Positions 1-10,654 of a stretch of 64,000 bases of DNA are shown here, in pieces. The stretch's first letter is position 1. The number at the start of each line of letters is the position of its first letter. The DNA lies in contig JAPQWV010000329.1 of the NCBI GenBank assembly GCA_027422505.1, forward strand, positions 1-64,000, written 5' to 3'. The notes below the pieces were generated by a model. The model searched no databases, was not told where the DNA came from, and was given only the letters and a program-made list of their open reading frames with translations. The position numbers were made by a program, and so were the translations under genes. Origin of the DNA: Craterostigma plantagineum. Taxonomy: Eukaryota > Streptophyta > Magnoliopsida > Lamiales > Linderniaceae.

Positions 1-180
1 TTTTCACTGTCTTCGCGCCGTTTTGCCCCGTTTTCGCTCATTTTTGCCCGAAACACGTCCTAAACTCCTTCAATATAAAAATAAGTGTAAATATGGCGAA
101 TAAACGCATAAAATGATTGCTAGAGTTCTATTACATCCCAATTAAATACTACGATAAATGCATTGAAATACGTTATCAGC
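1..180. other. No gene recognised; AT-rich flank of a Copia remnant
   Basis: No convincing reading frame is visible. The stretch runs directly into the Copia RNase H tail, so it is probably decayed Copia DNA. Confidence 0.3.
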
Positions 181-324
181 TACATAGCCGTGCAGAAGAT
201 TGCGAATGCGGAAAACGTGGCCGACCCATTCACTAAGCCTCTATCATAGACAATGCTGGCAAAACATCTTGAAAAGATGGGTATTAGATACTGCAGCGCT
301 TGACATTGAGTGCAACTGAGAGAT
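181..324 (+). pseudogene. Copia polyprotein C-terminus (RNase H tail) plus degenerate polypurine tract
   Basis: The plus strand reads VQKIANAENVADPFTKPL and then a stop at 247-249. ENVADPFTKPL is the conserved last segment of Ty1/Copia RNase H, the domain that removes RNA from the replication hybrid. A minus-strand relative at 13091-13300 carries the related tail IVVQKIVTAENVADS. The bases between the stop and the LTR (about 313-324, ACTGAGAGAT) look like a worn polypurine tract. Everything upstream in the polyprotein is missing. The family call is firm and the exact left edge is not. Confidence 0.75.
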
Positions 325-2790
325 TGTTACGAATATGCCGTCGAAATTGTACGGGGATTAGTTTGTATAGGGCATTAGCTTATCATTCGACTTAGTGTGT
401 AATAAAATATTTTCGTTTGTTTATGGGAAGGCAATGTTCGTTTATTGATATATGAGTTTTTTACTTAGCATCCTGTAAAGCAATAAATGAACAAATCCAA
501 ATATTTCGAGTTGAGTCACTATTCTAGATGGGCATGAGAGAGGAAGGCACCAGTGGACTCTTAATCTCGAACATTAAAAGTCCGTAAACCTGAGGCTCCA
601 GTTGGGTGCTGGATAATTGATCAAGGCTTATTTGTCGATGACCTATCGTGTGCCGATATCCCGCTTGGAAGTGGAGGTCATGACTTGTGATACGAGTCGA
701 ATCAAGGGATTGAATTGTTTCATGGACACTGACTCATGGGTCGTACGGTGGAACATGGCTTATTACTCAAGGAGTGTCAATGACCGACGACAATGATATA
801 GTAGTGTACGTGAACCTTAGACTGAAAGGGGCTTTGACTGAGTTGACTTCGAAGTGTCGACTGTCACTGGTTCCCCTCGACCCGATTTGCTCTTGCATGG
901 GTCAGCGGGCCAGATGCGATCTTGATGACGATTTGTGATTGCCGGGCTTAGACCGCTGAGTACAGATTCACACGCAAGTAATCGAGATAAGTGTCATATG
1001 AGGACGGCGATGGAAAATTATGAAATCCTTGGCCAAGGTATTGAACTAACTCATGTTAGACATGGAGTGTAGTTTGGTAATTTGCCTTGTCTCCATTTTA
1101 TCAAGGCATCGAGTTCAATGAGTTTGACATAGACCATGAGTTTCACTCGATTGGGACACAGCTGAAGGGTTTTATACGTAGTACTATAATCTATAGTGAG
1201 GTTCTGAAATATAGACTGGGTCGAAGTTCGCACTCGAATCGGGTTACAGTCCGGTACTCCGGGACTGGCTAGGTAACTATTAGACCTTTCAAAATGGGCC
1301 GGCGGGGCGGGTCGGCCCGTAGCCTGCCGCCCATTACTAAACAAACCACTTCTATTATACTACATGGGAACGGTCTAGTCTAATTGTTATTTATTTTTAT
1401 ATTGCCGAACTGAGCCCGCCCACTGGCGGGGCGGGGCGGGCTTAAGAAAACTAGGCCCGCGCCCGCCCATTGGCGGGCCGCGGGCCGGCGGGCTTAGCCC
1501 GCGTAAAATCCAAAAAATAAATAAATAAATATATTTAATATATTTCAACTTCATAAAATATTAATTAATTTATCTTTTAATTTTACAAATTATAAAATCA
1601 TACCAAAAAAATATAAATTATTATATAATTTATATATAAATATATATATTTATCAACTAATAAATAATATTTATTATTGGCGGGCCGGCCCGCCCCGCCC
1701 CGCCTCGCCGAAGCCCGCGGCCCGTGCGGGGCTGGCTTTTTAGGCCCGCCAGGAAATCGGAGCCCGCCCCGCCCTTTTGGCGGGGCGGGGCGGGCCGCGG
1801 GTAATATTGCCTGCTCTAGTAACTACCGGACTCTGGGATTCCTCCTTTGCCGATTGAGTCGAACCTAGAGAGTCAGGCTTAAAAAGGAACATCAACGTGT
1901 AATGATTAGGAGAAAAAGTGTTTTGGGCCTTGACGGGCCTTGGGCCGTTGGGCTGCGCCTTAGTGGGCCTAGGGCTATTTAATGGAGTCGGACTTCGTAC
2001 GAAACTAACATTTAAGACTTGGGCTTCGCCAAGCGCTTAAAAGGAATGAGGGTAAAATTTGAATTTAACCCTAAGCTGATTTTTGAATTATACATTGGGA
2101 AGTAATTTCGAAAATTAAACATAAATATAGAAATAATATATTTGGAATATTATTTATTTCGAAATTAATCTAGGATTAAGTTTTGAATTTTATATTATAT
2201 TTAAAATACTTAGTTTGACTTGCTATTTAAGTTGGTTTCTAATAATAGCAAGTTTCCTCAAGTTTGGATTTGGAATTCAAAAGAGAGTAAAATATGGCAA
2301 AAGAATCTCTCCACTTAAGGAGTAAAATTCGAACCTTTGAGATATTCTTGGGATTTTCGATCGTAGCTTAGTATAAATAGGGCAGCCCTATTTCGTATAT
2401 TAGAAGAAAATTTTCGTGCTCCATAAGATAAATTTCGTCCAACACAAGGCACAAAAAACACACAACGAAGCACACACTTTTCTCCCACACGACGGCTCTG
2501 TTCTCTCTAGTCATCTTTAGAGAACTGATCCAGTGGTACAATGCAAGGTCGGCGTGACGATCTAGTGCCATCCACCACCATCGACGAAGTTCTGAACAAA
2601 AGGACGAGGAGCTGCCACTCACTTCAACCGGTAATTCTCTACGGGTTGGACCAGCCCTATTACGTATCTATGTGTTACTAATCTGATGCGAGCAACGAGG
2701 GCAATCGGGGAACCCGGAAAATTTTTGTCCCGCACCGTACCCGGGGATGTGGTGTCTTTGGGAGACAACGGGTAAACCCAACAAAAGACA
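325..2790 (+). mobile_element. Long Copia LTR (family A), 3' LTR of the preceding remnant, interrupted by a hAT
   Basis: It begins with TGTTACGAATATG directly after the RNase H tail. It is collinear with two other copies in the window: 37841-39350 (plus) and 9090-10232 (minus). Shared landmarks include a 'gggcattag' block, the 'gtcgaacctagagag' block and the 'gtgccatccaccaccat' block near the end. Without the inserted hAT (1281-1818) the LTR is about 1.9 kb. The right edge is set by where similarity with the minus-strand copy fades and is uncertain by about 100 bases. No coding capacity is expected. Confidence 0.65.
1281..1818. mobile_element. Non-autonomous hAT element with GC-rich subterminal repeats
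   Basis: It interrupts the LTR, so the uninterrupted LTR copies serve as an empty site. The left end starts TAGACCTTTCAAAATG and the reverse complement of the right end starts TAGAGCAGGCAATATT, a short imperfect terminal inverted repeat. Flanking 8-mers are gtaactat (1273-1280) and gtaactac (1819-1826), an 8-bp target duplication with one mismatch, as expected for hAT. Both ends carry dense GGCGGG/CCCGCC motifs around an AT-rich core. No transposase is encoded. Confidence 0.8.
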
Positions 2791-4544
2791 AAGCCCCTGT
2801 CAACGAAAAAGAAACTGATGCACCTGATCCGTCCGCTGACACAGACGATGCCCCGTGTGGTGTACCAATAAAAGAACTAATCGACATCCTACTAGCCTGA
2901 CTTTGCGCAGCACCAAGTCTCAGCGCACGAGAACAAGAGGTTCTTAGACAGCTTGAGGTTCAGTTCACATGTTCAGGCGACGCCCTGACGTCCCATCAAC
3001 CACGTGACGACCCAGAGGATGAGGGCCATCCCGAGGGGGAGAAGACGCAAGACAAGGAGCCTCACCCTCAACAGTAGCAGACAACAACCGTCATCAAAAC
3101 CACTACCCAAACTAAAAGACCTACCGAACTACTACCAAAACAACCCAACAGCCCTCCTCACCAGCTATGAGCCTTTCACTTCCTCATCCCACAAGCCAAA
3201 GAAGCCCTTCTGTTTCTCTTTCATCTCCCATCCATCCCACAAGCCAAAAAAGCCCTTCCATTTCTCTATTATCTCCCATCTATCCCACAAGCCAAATATG
3301 CCCTTCGATTTCTCTATCATCTCCCATCCTATCACTTCAGGCAGATAATCCAATCCCACAAACTGAAGAACTGTACAATCCACACGATGCCGTGGAAAAA
3401 TACATTTCAACGAAGATTGGCTAACAAAGCCGATGGATCCGGACATGGCCATAGGCTTAATGGAAAATGCCATATTCTTTCTGATGAAGGCAAACATAAG
3501 CCCGGAGCTGATTGTCAACGTCTAACTCGAGGAAGATGAAGACTACGAAGCTAAACCATAACTTCCCAAGCTGCTCCAACACACCGTCGTTGATGAGGAA
3601 TGCCCACCATCAAAGTCAAAAATAGGAGAAGATCTGAAATTGCCATGGGAAAGTGCCAAAGTGATTGCCATTTCAAGAAGAGATTCGAAGGTGAATCTGA
3701 AGGAAGGAGGATAGAATCAAGAAGATGGACGAGCTTGAGCTTAGAGGTCTAACTCATCTCCAAGACCAAAAGTCGTTCAGTACCTGCCGTCTCTTCGCCG
3801 AATTCGGATGCTCAAAAGAATAAAAGGTGATGTGGATACTCTCAGAAGAGAAGAGGCGAAGAGACCCAAAATCAGAGAAATCTGGGAGTTCGAAAGGTGC
3901 AATTTGCAGACATAGACATTCCCATCGACATGGTACGGAGAGATGAAACGTGCGAAGAACTGAATGAAGCAGACCTCGCCTACATCAGAGGTGAGGATAT
4001 TGAACAGATAGTGCGAGACTTCAGAATGCTTGGAGCACTTAAGACTCCAGAGCTCAGGTTGGGTTAGGCCGTTTTGAAAAGGTTCATGCTGCGCCAAATC
4101 AAATTCAATGCAAGCCATGACCTCCAACTCCACTGGAGAGCAACCTGAAAAGGTGAATCTTACGAAGCCATCCTTTGAACTCCCCGCATCAGACTGCTAC
4201 GGTGACGGCCAGATCTTTGTAGGAGAAGATCCCTCTGTGGTCTACGTAAACTATAAGAGAGAAAAGAGGCTCATGAGGACTTCAGAGATTCCCTAGTTCT
4301 GCGATGGAACCCTCCTCATTATACGAGACGAGTTGAGAAGAATCATCGAGGAGTTAAAGTTCGAAGAATGTGAAGTCCAAGAGAAGTACCATAGCCTAAT
4401 CGACACCATCTCTGCCAATATCCTTTCGTAGAAGGCTGCGGTCATATGAATTCATCCTAGGGCTCCTCCTTATATGCTGGTCAAACCCAAGAAAAAGAAG
4501 CCACAGAAGACGCCAACAAGATGAAGAGGACACTAAGGGGGGAT
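2791..4544 (+). pseudogene. Decayed retroelement coding region of unknown identity
   Basis: Plus-strand frames hold discontinuous protein-like stretches: a hydrophilic Ser/Pro-rich part (3004-3424), an acidic part near 3880-4070 (reads ADIDIPIDMVRRDETCEEL then AYIRGEDIEQIVRDF), a basic part (AVLKRFMLRQIKFNASHDL) and 4108-4296 (GQIFVGEDPSVVYVNYKRE). In-frame stops separate them. The stretch ends in a polypurine tract and an LTR start, so it lies inside an LTR retrotransposon, upstream of its 3' LTR. I see no gag, protease, integrase or RT motif, so it may be an accessory ORF. Function is unknown. Confidence 0.45.
3186..3329 (+). repeat. Three 48-bp tandem repeats (16-residue Ser/Pro repeat)
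   Basis: The motif atcccacaagcc recurs at 3186, 3234 and 3282. The 48-bp unit is a multiple of three and keeps a frame: PTSQKSPSISLLSPI in one plus frame. The repeat therefore probably grew inside a coding sequence. Confidence 0.8.
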
Positions 4545-4858
4545 TGTTAGGAATTAAATATAGTGTCCTCTAGTTCGTCCTGGGTTTATTTTGTATTTAG
4601 TGGGTTATTTATAGTTTGATGAGACATATGATATCTTGTACGAGTTAGGTGACTGGGCTTCACTATACCAATTACTTGTGGTATGTAAAGCCCAAACATA
4701 CCCTAAGGTGACCCAAAGTAAGCCACCTTGTACTTTTCCTTAGAAATACGCACACTAACACACACTCAAGGTGTTCTTCACGTTTTATGCATATAAGTCT
4801 TTCTTTTGATCTTTGTTTGCTAATATAAGGACCATGACTGATCTTTTCTCTTTGAGGT
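4535..4858 (+). mobile_element. Polypurine tract and truncated LTR of a second LTR retrotransposon
   Basis: The purine run AAGGGGGGA (4535-4543) is followed by an LTR-like start TGTTAGGAATTAAATATAG at 4545. This is the usual arrangement at a 3' LTR. About 310 bases later the sequence switches to a minus-strand Copia pol fragment, so the LTR is truncated or interrupted. No partner LTR was recognised in the window. Confidence 0.55.
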
Positions 4859-4859
4859 A

Positions 4860-6240
4860 TACTCTAGGCTTTGGAGGTCGTCGAGTATCCCACTAGTATC
4901 CCTTCGAACCCTTTTTGGTCAACTTTGCCCACATCTTCACGATCGTTGGCCATATAGCACTTGTATCCGAAAACACTAAGGAAGGAGACGTCTGGCACTC
5001 TGCGATTCATCAACTGTAGGGATTTCTGTTGAACCTCTTGTGAAGTGAAGCACGATTCTGAGTGAACCAAACCATATTTAGTGCTTCAGCCCATAAGAAG
5101 TGGGGCAATCCATAGTGAATGAGGAGTGTGCTAGTTGCTTCGACTAAGGTCCTATTTTTGTATTCGGCCACTGCATTTTGCTGGGGTGTCTTCGCTGCTG
5201 AGAACTATTGGGTGATTCCAAGCGACGAATAGAAGTCGGTGAGCTGTTTGTTTTAGAATTTCGTCCCCTTGTCAGTTCTGATTTGGGCACTTAGTTGGTA
5301 GAGGTTTTGTGCAGTTTTGATGAACACAATGATGAGACCTGGTGTTTCGCCCTTGGTTCAGAGAAATTTGGTCCACGTGTAGCGCGAGAAATCATCCACG
5401 ATTACCAACACATATCTGTGCCCGTTGATGGTCTTAGTGCGCATAGGTCCACACAGGTCCATGTGAATGAGTTCTAGAGGTTTGGAGGTTGAAGCAATGT
5501 GTTTGGTGCGGTGAGATGCTTTTCTTACCTTTTTGATTTCACACGCCGAGCATACATGCCTAAACGAGGGAAGTCCATTGACCAAATTTTTTTATCTTAG
5601 TTTGTTGAGCTCTTTGAAATGGAGATGAGAGAGTCGCAAATGCCAAAGGTCATTCTGATATAGGGAGGCTCGGGAGATGAGACACATCGGTCGAATGGTC
5701 TTTAGGTCAATGGAGTTAGGGTTGGCAGTGGGGTGAGAATTCCCCGTCCCCATGGAAATCCCCGAGATTTTATCCCCGCAGGGTGGGGACGGGGAATGAT
5801 TTTTCCCCGTGGGGGTCCCCGCCCGTTCCCCTCCCCGTTCCCGAACCCCCTTTTATATATTATAATATATAATATTAAATTATAATTTAAATAATAGTAA
5901 AATAATATCAAATATAGATTAAATAATATTAAATTAAAGCAAATAATATACAAGATTATAATTTATATAATATTTATAACAAAATATATTCAAATTATAT
6001 GATATATTAAAAATATTTTTTTTTAATTAAGGGGAGGAGAATCCCCGTGGGGAATCCCCGCCCCGCGGGGACGGGGACGGGGACGATTTCGTCCCCGAAT
6101 GCATTGCGGGGACGGGGACGGGGATTATATCCCCGCCCCCGCCACGCCCCACCCCATTGCCAGCCCTAAATGGAGTAGACATTCGTCTTTCTGTGGCTAA
6201 TGAGCAGTTTTCTTCCCTTGTCATCGGTGACGCTACATTG
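4860..6240 (-). pseudogene. Copia pol fragment: pre-integrase and integrase domains, split by a MITE
   Basis: Minus-strand reading gives the GAG-pre-integrase region (LWHLRLSHLHFKELN, then CSACEIKKVRKASH) and the integrase core start (LIHMDLCGPMRTKTINGHR, VLVIVDDFSRYTW), followed by KGFEGILVGYSTTSKA from the integrase C-terminal part. LDLCGPM and VDDFSRYTW-type motifs are diagnostic of Ty1/Copia integrase, which joins cDNA to the host chromosome. The middle of the integrase is lost between about 5070 and 5358, and a hAT MITE (5717-6168) sits in the pre-integrase coding region. A similar but separate relic is at 61560-63760. Confidence 0.8.
5717..6168. mobile_element. Non-autonomous hAT with perfect 8-bp target duplication
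   Basis: Ends are TAGGGTTGGCAGTGGGG and, on the opposite strand, TAGGGCTGGCAATGGGG. The flanking target duplication is AATGGAGT at 5709-5716 and 6169-6176, identical. Both subterminal regions are rich in GGGGACGGGG/CCCCGTCCCC repeats around an AT core. The flanks are continuous Copia integrase sequence, which confirms the insertion. It encodes no transposase. Confidence 0.93.
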
Positions 6241-6442
6241 TTTGTGTGGACCTTTTTGGTCGAAATGATTACGAGAGTTTTGATTACTCCAACTAATTAT
6301 GTATTATGGGGGCAACTTAGAAAACTTGATATGTATAATCTATGATGTTTAAGTATGTAAAATATTCGATTAAGCGCTTAAATGTCATTAAATTGTTAAG
6401 AAGAATTTGTGTAATCTTGTGCTTAACTGGAATATTGATGTG

Positions 6443-6775
6443 ATCACCTGGTTATGAGAGTTCGTATGAACGAAATCTCATTGTGTGCTATATATGGAAA
6501 ATATCTTATGTTGAGTGATATGTGCACTGTCTGGGAGATTGAGTTATTTTAGGAAAGAATATCAATGTGATCACCCGGATAGGAATGACTGTGTGTTCTA
6601 TATGGAAAGGATATTCTGATTGAGTTGAAAACGCGAATGAGTTATTTAAGGAAAGAATATCACTGTGATCACCCGGATATGAATGACTGTATGTTTTATT
6701 TGGAAAAGATATTTTGTTTGAGCTGTACGTGTGCCTGAGTTATTGTAGGAACGAATATCATGAGATATCCGTTGA
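6443..6775. repeat. 98-bp tandem repeat, about 3.4 units
   Basis: Units begin gagttatt at 6541, 6639 and 6737 with a partial older unit upstream. Each contains gtgatcaccyggat and a 'ggaaargatatt' block. Spacing is 98 bases both times. Confidence 0.8.
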
Positions 6776-6820
6776 GTGCAATCTTAATTGACTTTAAAAA
6801 TCAGTGAATCAATGATCCTT

Positions 6821-7140
6821 CTTTCCTTGAGCGACTTAGGATTTATATTTTGGAAAGTTATTAATTGATTAGGCTTATATGTGGTAAGATTTTGATTGAG
6901 TCAATTTATGGAATGTACTGAAATCGGATGATCACCATACATGAAAAGTCTGTCTTTACATTATACTCAGTAGATCAAATCTTTCCTTGTGCGAATTGGC
7001 TGTCATATTTTGGGAAAGAAATAAGTTGATTGAGCTTACTATTGATAATATGCTGAGTGGAACTATATATGGAATATGCTGATAGCGGATGAGATTACCA
7101 CGGAAGGAAAGTAAGTCTGTGGAATATATGGTAAGAAATC
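6821..7140. repeat. Diverged 160-bp tandem duplication
   Basis: The block ctttccttg-gcgaattgg starts at 6821 and again at 6981. Downstream landmarks (gattgagctta, a 'gcggatga' block) keep the same spacing. The copies have diverged considerably. Confidence 0.6.
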
Positions 7141-8021
7141 ATGCATGACCGTTGAGCTTAATTAGTTTATTCTTGGCATGATTCTTTGAGTTAATGCATG
7201 TGATTATTGATCTTTCTCTTGCATATTCTGTGCTTTAACTTTCCTTGTGACGTGTAGAAGCTATCTCGGCTCTATATAGAAGATAAACTATTCGCGTTGA
7301 AGGGTACAAAAGAACGAACACACAAGCAAATGAATTCCTTAGAGTGATTGAGCGTCGATTTGCGATTCATTCGTAGTTTGTGTTGAGCTTACATTTGCAA
7401 AATCTGTACCCATGAGCGATCTTTAGTACCACCCAACCCTAAAACCCTTGTCTTCGTACGTGTTTTGTCTTCGGACGTGTTGAGTGCACAAAGGAGCACG
7501 AGGGGAGTCTTGCGCACGTGGAAGGACGAAATTGGTGGATTCGGTGGCTCTTCGATAGCAAGCTGTGTCTAGTCGGGAATAGGTTTACTAGGACGAAACT
7601 TGGCGTGCGGCAGCCTAGGTGGAGGTCTAGTTTCCATAGTGCTTCGGTTGTGTAAGGTTCGATCATTTTGTAACCATAACCGGTAATACTTAGTGATTGA
7701 TTGGAACTCTTGGGGGAGAACGAACCCCAAGGACAGGATTAAACCGCAGTTGGGGATCAAACCTGTATAAAAATCATGTCTCACTTTACTTTCTGCTATT
7801 TACTTTCCTGTGAGACAAACCCGGAACGCTTTCAAATAACCAGGTAATATCTTTGAAACGTTTTCAGAAAACTACGCGATATCTTTGAAACAGTTTTTGA
7901 AGGGTTAGGAATATAATATCGATAGGGAATAACGTACTCTGCAATATCTTCTTAAAGAGAAAAGTGTTTTTCAAAGAAGAACAAGCCAAAATGTTTATAG
8001 CCTAATTCACCCTCCCCCCTC

Positions 8022-9070
8022 TTAAGCATATTTTATACTTTGGCTTGTTTTGAAATTCACTTTGTAGCCTTTGTCACAGCAGCATCCAATGCTGAATAGA
8101 GTGTAGCTCAGGCCTTCAACGTATGAGACTGTAAGTCTCTCATGAATGAGGTCGCCTGTTAGGTGTAGATTGACCATTTCCGAGTAGACTTTCCCGAGAT
8201 AGCCCTCGGAAAAGTTGCTCAACAGCTCTTTATCTCCCGTCATGTGTGAGGAGCAACCTGAATATAAGTATCAAACATGACGGATCTACAAAACAAACTA
8301 AGTAACCTTAGGTACTCGTTACAGGACTGGTCCATCTTTAACCGCATGTGAGGGATCCAACGTATTTGTTGTCATATTGAGTTTTTTAAGATAGTTTTGG
8401 ACTGACTTAAGAATCCAGACACAATTGTTGCCTAATGGGTGCAGTAGGGACTTTGCAATCAGATTTGCCTTTGACTTAACAACTTATTAGGCTTGTTTTC
8501 GTCCTCATTTGCAGAAGAGGTGTATTTCTTTCTCTTCACTTTGTGAGTCTGTTGATCGTGTTTGGGAGATACACCTTTAGAACGAGAGCTATGCGGTGTG
8601 TAAACGTTTTTTGAACTGATCGTTACGAGGACCTTGAAGTACACCATTGTTGACATAACGGTGTTTAGATTGGCGAGGACAAAATAAGGAAACACGGCCT
8701 GCGACATTACACGAAGTCACTTTTGAAAATGAAAATGAATTTAAAATAAGAGAAATGATATTTGTGGCTGGTCTCTTCTTCTTATCGAGGATAGTTGTCT
8801 TCTTTGCTCAACAGACTTAATCTTCTTCATCTCCTTAGTACCCATGCCTTTGTCTGCGGGCACATGTGAGACGAAATTAGTCTGAGACAATGCAGTTTTC
8901 TATGTTGTTTTGTTGCACTTACAAGTAGAGGATTCGTGTGGAGGACGAGAAGTCGAAGGTTTGTACATGTTAGGAAAGTTTTCGAGTGTAAATTTTGCTT
9001 AATAGAATTGTCTTTTCTTCTGAACTGATTCCAAAGATGTTGTAAGGTCACCTATTTTGCGAATTATCTA
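8022..9070 (-). pseudogene. Copia gag-protease remnant
   Basis: The minus strand reads YSGCSSHMTGDKELLSNF, the Copia aspartic protease active-site region. The usual LDSGCS is YSGCSSH here, so the catalytic Asp codon appears mutated to Tyr. It continues with LTVSYVEGLSYTLFSIG, the segment after the protease that resembles VSYIEGHRHNLFSIG at 62883-63296. Sequence further along, 8459-9051, is hydrophilic and lysine-rich like the gag/linker of this group but is broken. The unit is truncated before the integrase. Confidence 0.7.
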
Positions 9071-9089
9071 TGGAATGTAAATAGATGAG

Positions 9090-10232
9090 TGAATGGGTTT
9101 AGCCTTCAGTGGAGCTTTCCTGATTTTTAGGACCGAAATGCGACATGTAATCATCAGGGAATGTAGTCTTTATTGTTTTTATAGCTATTGTTAAGTTCTG
9201 TATAATTACCTGCAATTTGGGCCCAATTTTGGTTCTTCCTGTTGGACTACCCGAGGTATCCCGGAGGCGCCACGTCCCCGGGTACGGTGCAAAACAAAAT
9301 TTTTCGGGTTTCCTATTGCCTTCGTTGCTCGGATCGGAACCGTAATTCACATTAACACCTAATAAGGCGGGTCAAATCCATAGAGATTACTAGTTTAAGT
9401 GAGTGGCAGCTCCTCGTCCTTTTCTTCAAGACTACGTCCATGGTGGTGGATGGCACTAGACCGTCACGCCGACCTCGCAGTATACCACGAAATCAATTCT
9501 CTAAAGATGGCTAGAACTGATCCGTCGCATGGGAGAAAAGTACATGCAGTGTGTATTCTTGTGCCTTAGCAATTTCGAAAATTAGCTTGTGAAATATGAA
9601 ATAGGACTGCCCTATTTATATTAGTTAAGCTCGAAATTTTCATCCTCTCCAAAGGTTTGAAAGTTTGATTTTTTTCTTGTAAAGTTCGAGATATCTTTGA
9701 CATTTTTATCTCTCACTTTTGAATTCAAAATTCGTATAAGGATACTTGCCATAATTACACAACTAACTTAGATACCAAGTCAAACTAAGTATCTTTAAAT
9801 ATGGTATTAAAATTCGAAACTTAATCCAAGATTAATTTCGAAATTTCCAACTTAAAATAAATAAAATTCCAAATATATTATTTCCATATTTATATTTAAT
9901 TTTTGAAATTACTTCGCAAGGTATAATTCAAGAATCAGCTTAGGGTTAAATTCCAGTTTTATCCTCAAGCCTTTTAATTACTTGGCCAAGCCGAAGCCTG
10001 AAGTTAGTTTCATACTAAGTCCGACTTCGGTCCATTAAACAGTTCGAGGCCCATTAAGGTGCGGCCTAACAGCCCAAGGCCCGTTAAGGTCCAAAACACT
10101 TTTTCTCCTCATCGGTACACGCTAATGATCCTTTTTAAGCCCGAATCTCTAGGTTCGACTCAATCGGGAAGGGAAGAATTCAAGAGTCCGGTAGTTACCT
10201 AGCCAATCCCGTAGTACCGGACCTAACCCGTT
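9090..10232 (-). mobile_element. Partial Copia LTR (family A), minus orientation
   Basis: The reverse complement is collinear with 1250-2790, including the blocks shared with the other copies (gattgagtcgaacctagag, gcttaaaaaggatcat, gtgccatccaccaccat). The left part of the LTR is missing: it begins mid-LTR at 'cgggttaggtccggtac' and abuts the plastid fragment. It is uninterrupted at the site where the 1281 hAT sits in the other copy. Confidence 0.75.
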
Positions 10233-10240
10233 AGGCAATG

Positions 10241-10636
10241 TGTGGTGGGTAAACAAGGATCGGTTTTTTCGAAAGATACGGAATGTATCGTCAAATATTC
10301 AATATGATTCCACAAGATCCGGTTTCGTTCAAGTATCGGATTCTAGCCAACTGAAAGGATCTCATGATCAATCCAGAGATCATTTGGATTCCATTAGTAA
10401 TGAGGATTCGGAATATCACATATTGATCAATCAACGAGAGATTCAACCACTAAAAGAAATATCAGTTCTTTGAAATCCTTCCCTTTTTCAAACGAAAGGA
10501 ACAGAGATAGAATCAGATCTATTCCCGAAATGCCTTTCTGGACATTCCTCAATGTCCCGGCCATTAACCGAACGTGAGAAGCAGATGCTTCCGGAAGAAA
10601 TCAAATAATTTCGTGGAAATCCTACAAGATGTCTAG
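10241..10636 (+). pseudogene. ycf2: Nuclear copy of a plastid ycf2 fragment (NUPT)
   Basis: The plus-strand reading [18 protein letters not shown], then [20 protein letters not shown] and [18 protein letters not shown], matches the conserved interior of plastid Ycf2, a very large plastid protein linked to the inner-envelope import motor. The frame closes with a stop at 10471-10473. About 160 further bases still resemble ycf2 but with a small deletion near 10585 and stops. Only about 400 bp of a roughly 6-7 kb gene is present, flanked by a Copia LTR and a MULE, so it is a transferred fragment and not functional. Identification is from recognition of the sequence, not a search. Confidence 0.9.
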
Positions 10637-10654
10637 CCAGCACTGCCTGTAATA

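Larger units (their letters stand above)
6245..8020 (+). mobile_element. LTR-like region with tandem repeats and a Copia-type leader
   Basis: No gene is visible. The first half carries two tandem arrays (annotated separately). The second half has features common in plant Copia LTR ends and leaders: a block around 7690-7790 with 'cttgggggagaacgaacccc' and a pyrimidine-rich 'ttcaccctcccccctctta' at 8004-8022. The orientation is inferred as plus. LTR edges and a partner were not found, so this remains an inference. Confidence 0.4.

Noticed and set aside
5702..6224. Short minus-strand frames rich in Gly/Pro
   Set aside because: They lie within the non-autonomous hAT and reflect its GGGGACGGGG repeats.
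10240..10473. Possible functional ycf2 gene
   Set aside because: Only about 400 bp of a much larger plastid gene, with stops and a small deletion, lying between nuclear transposons.
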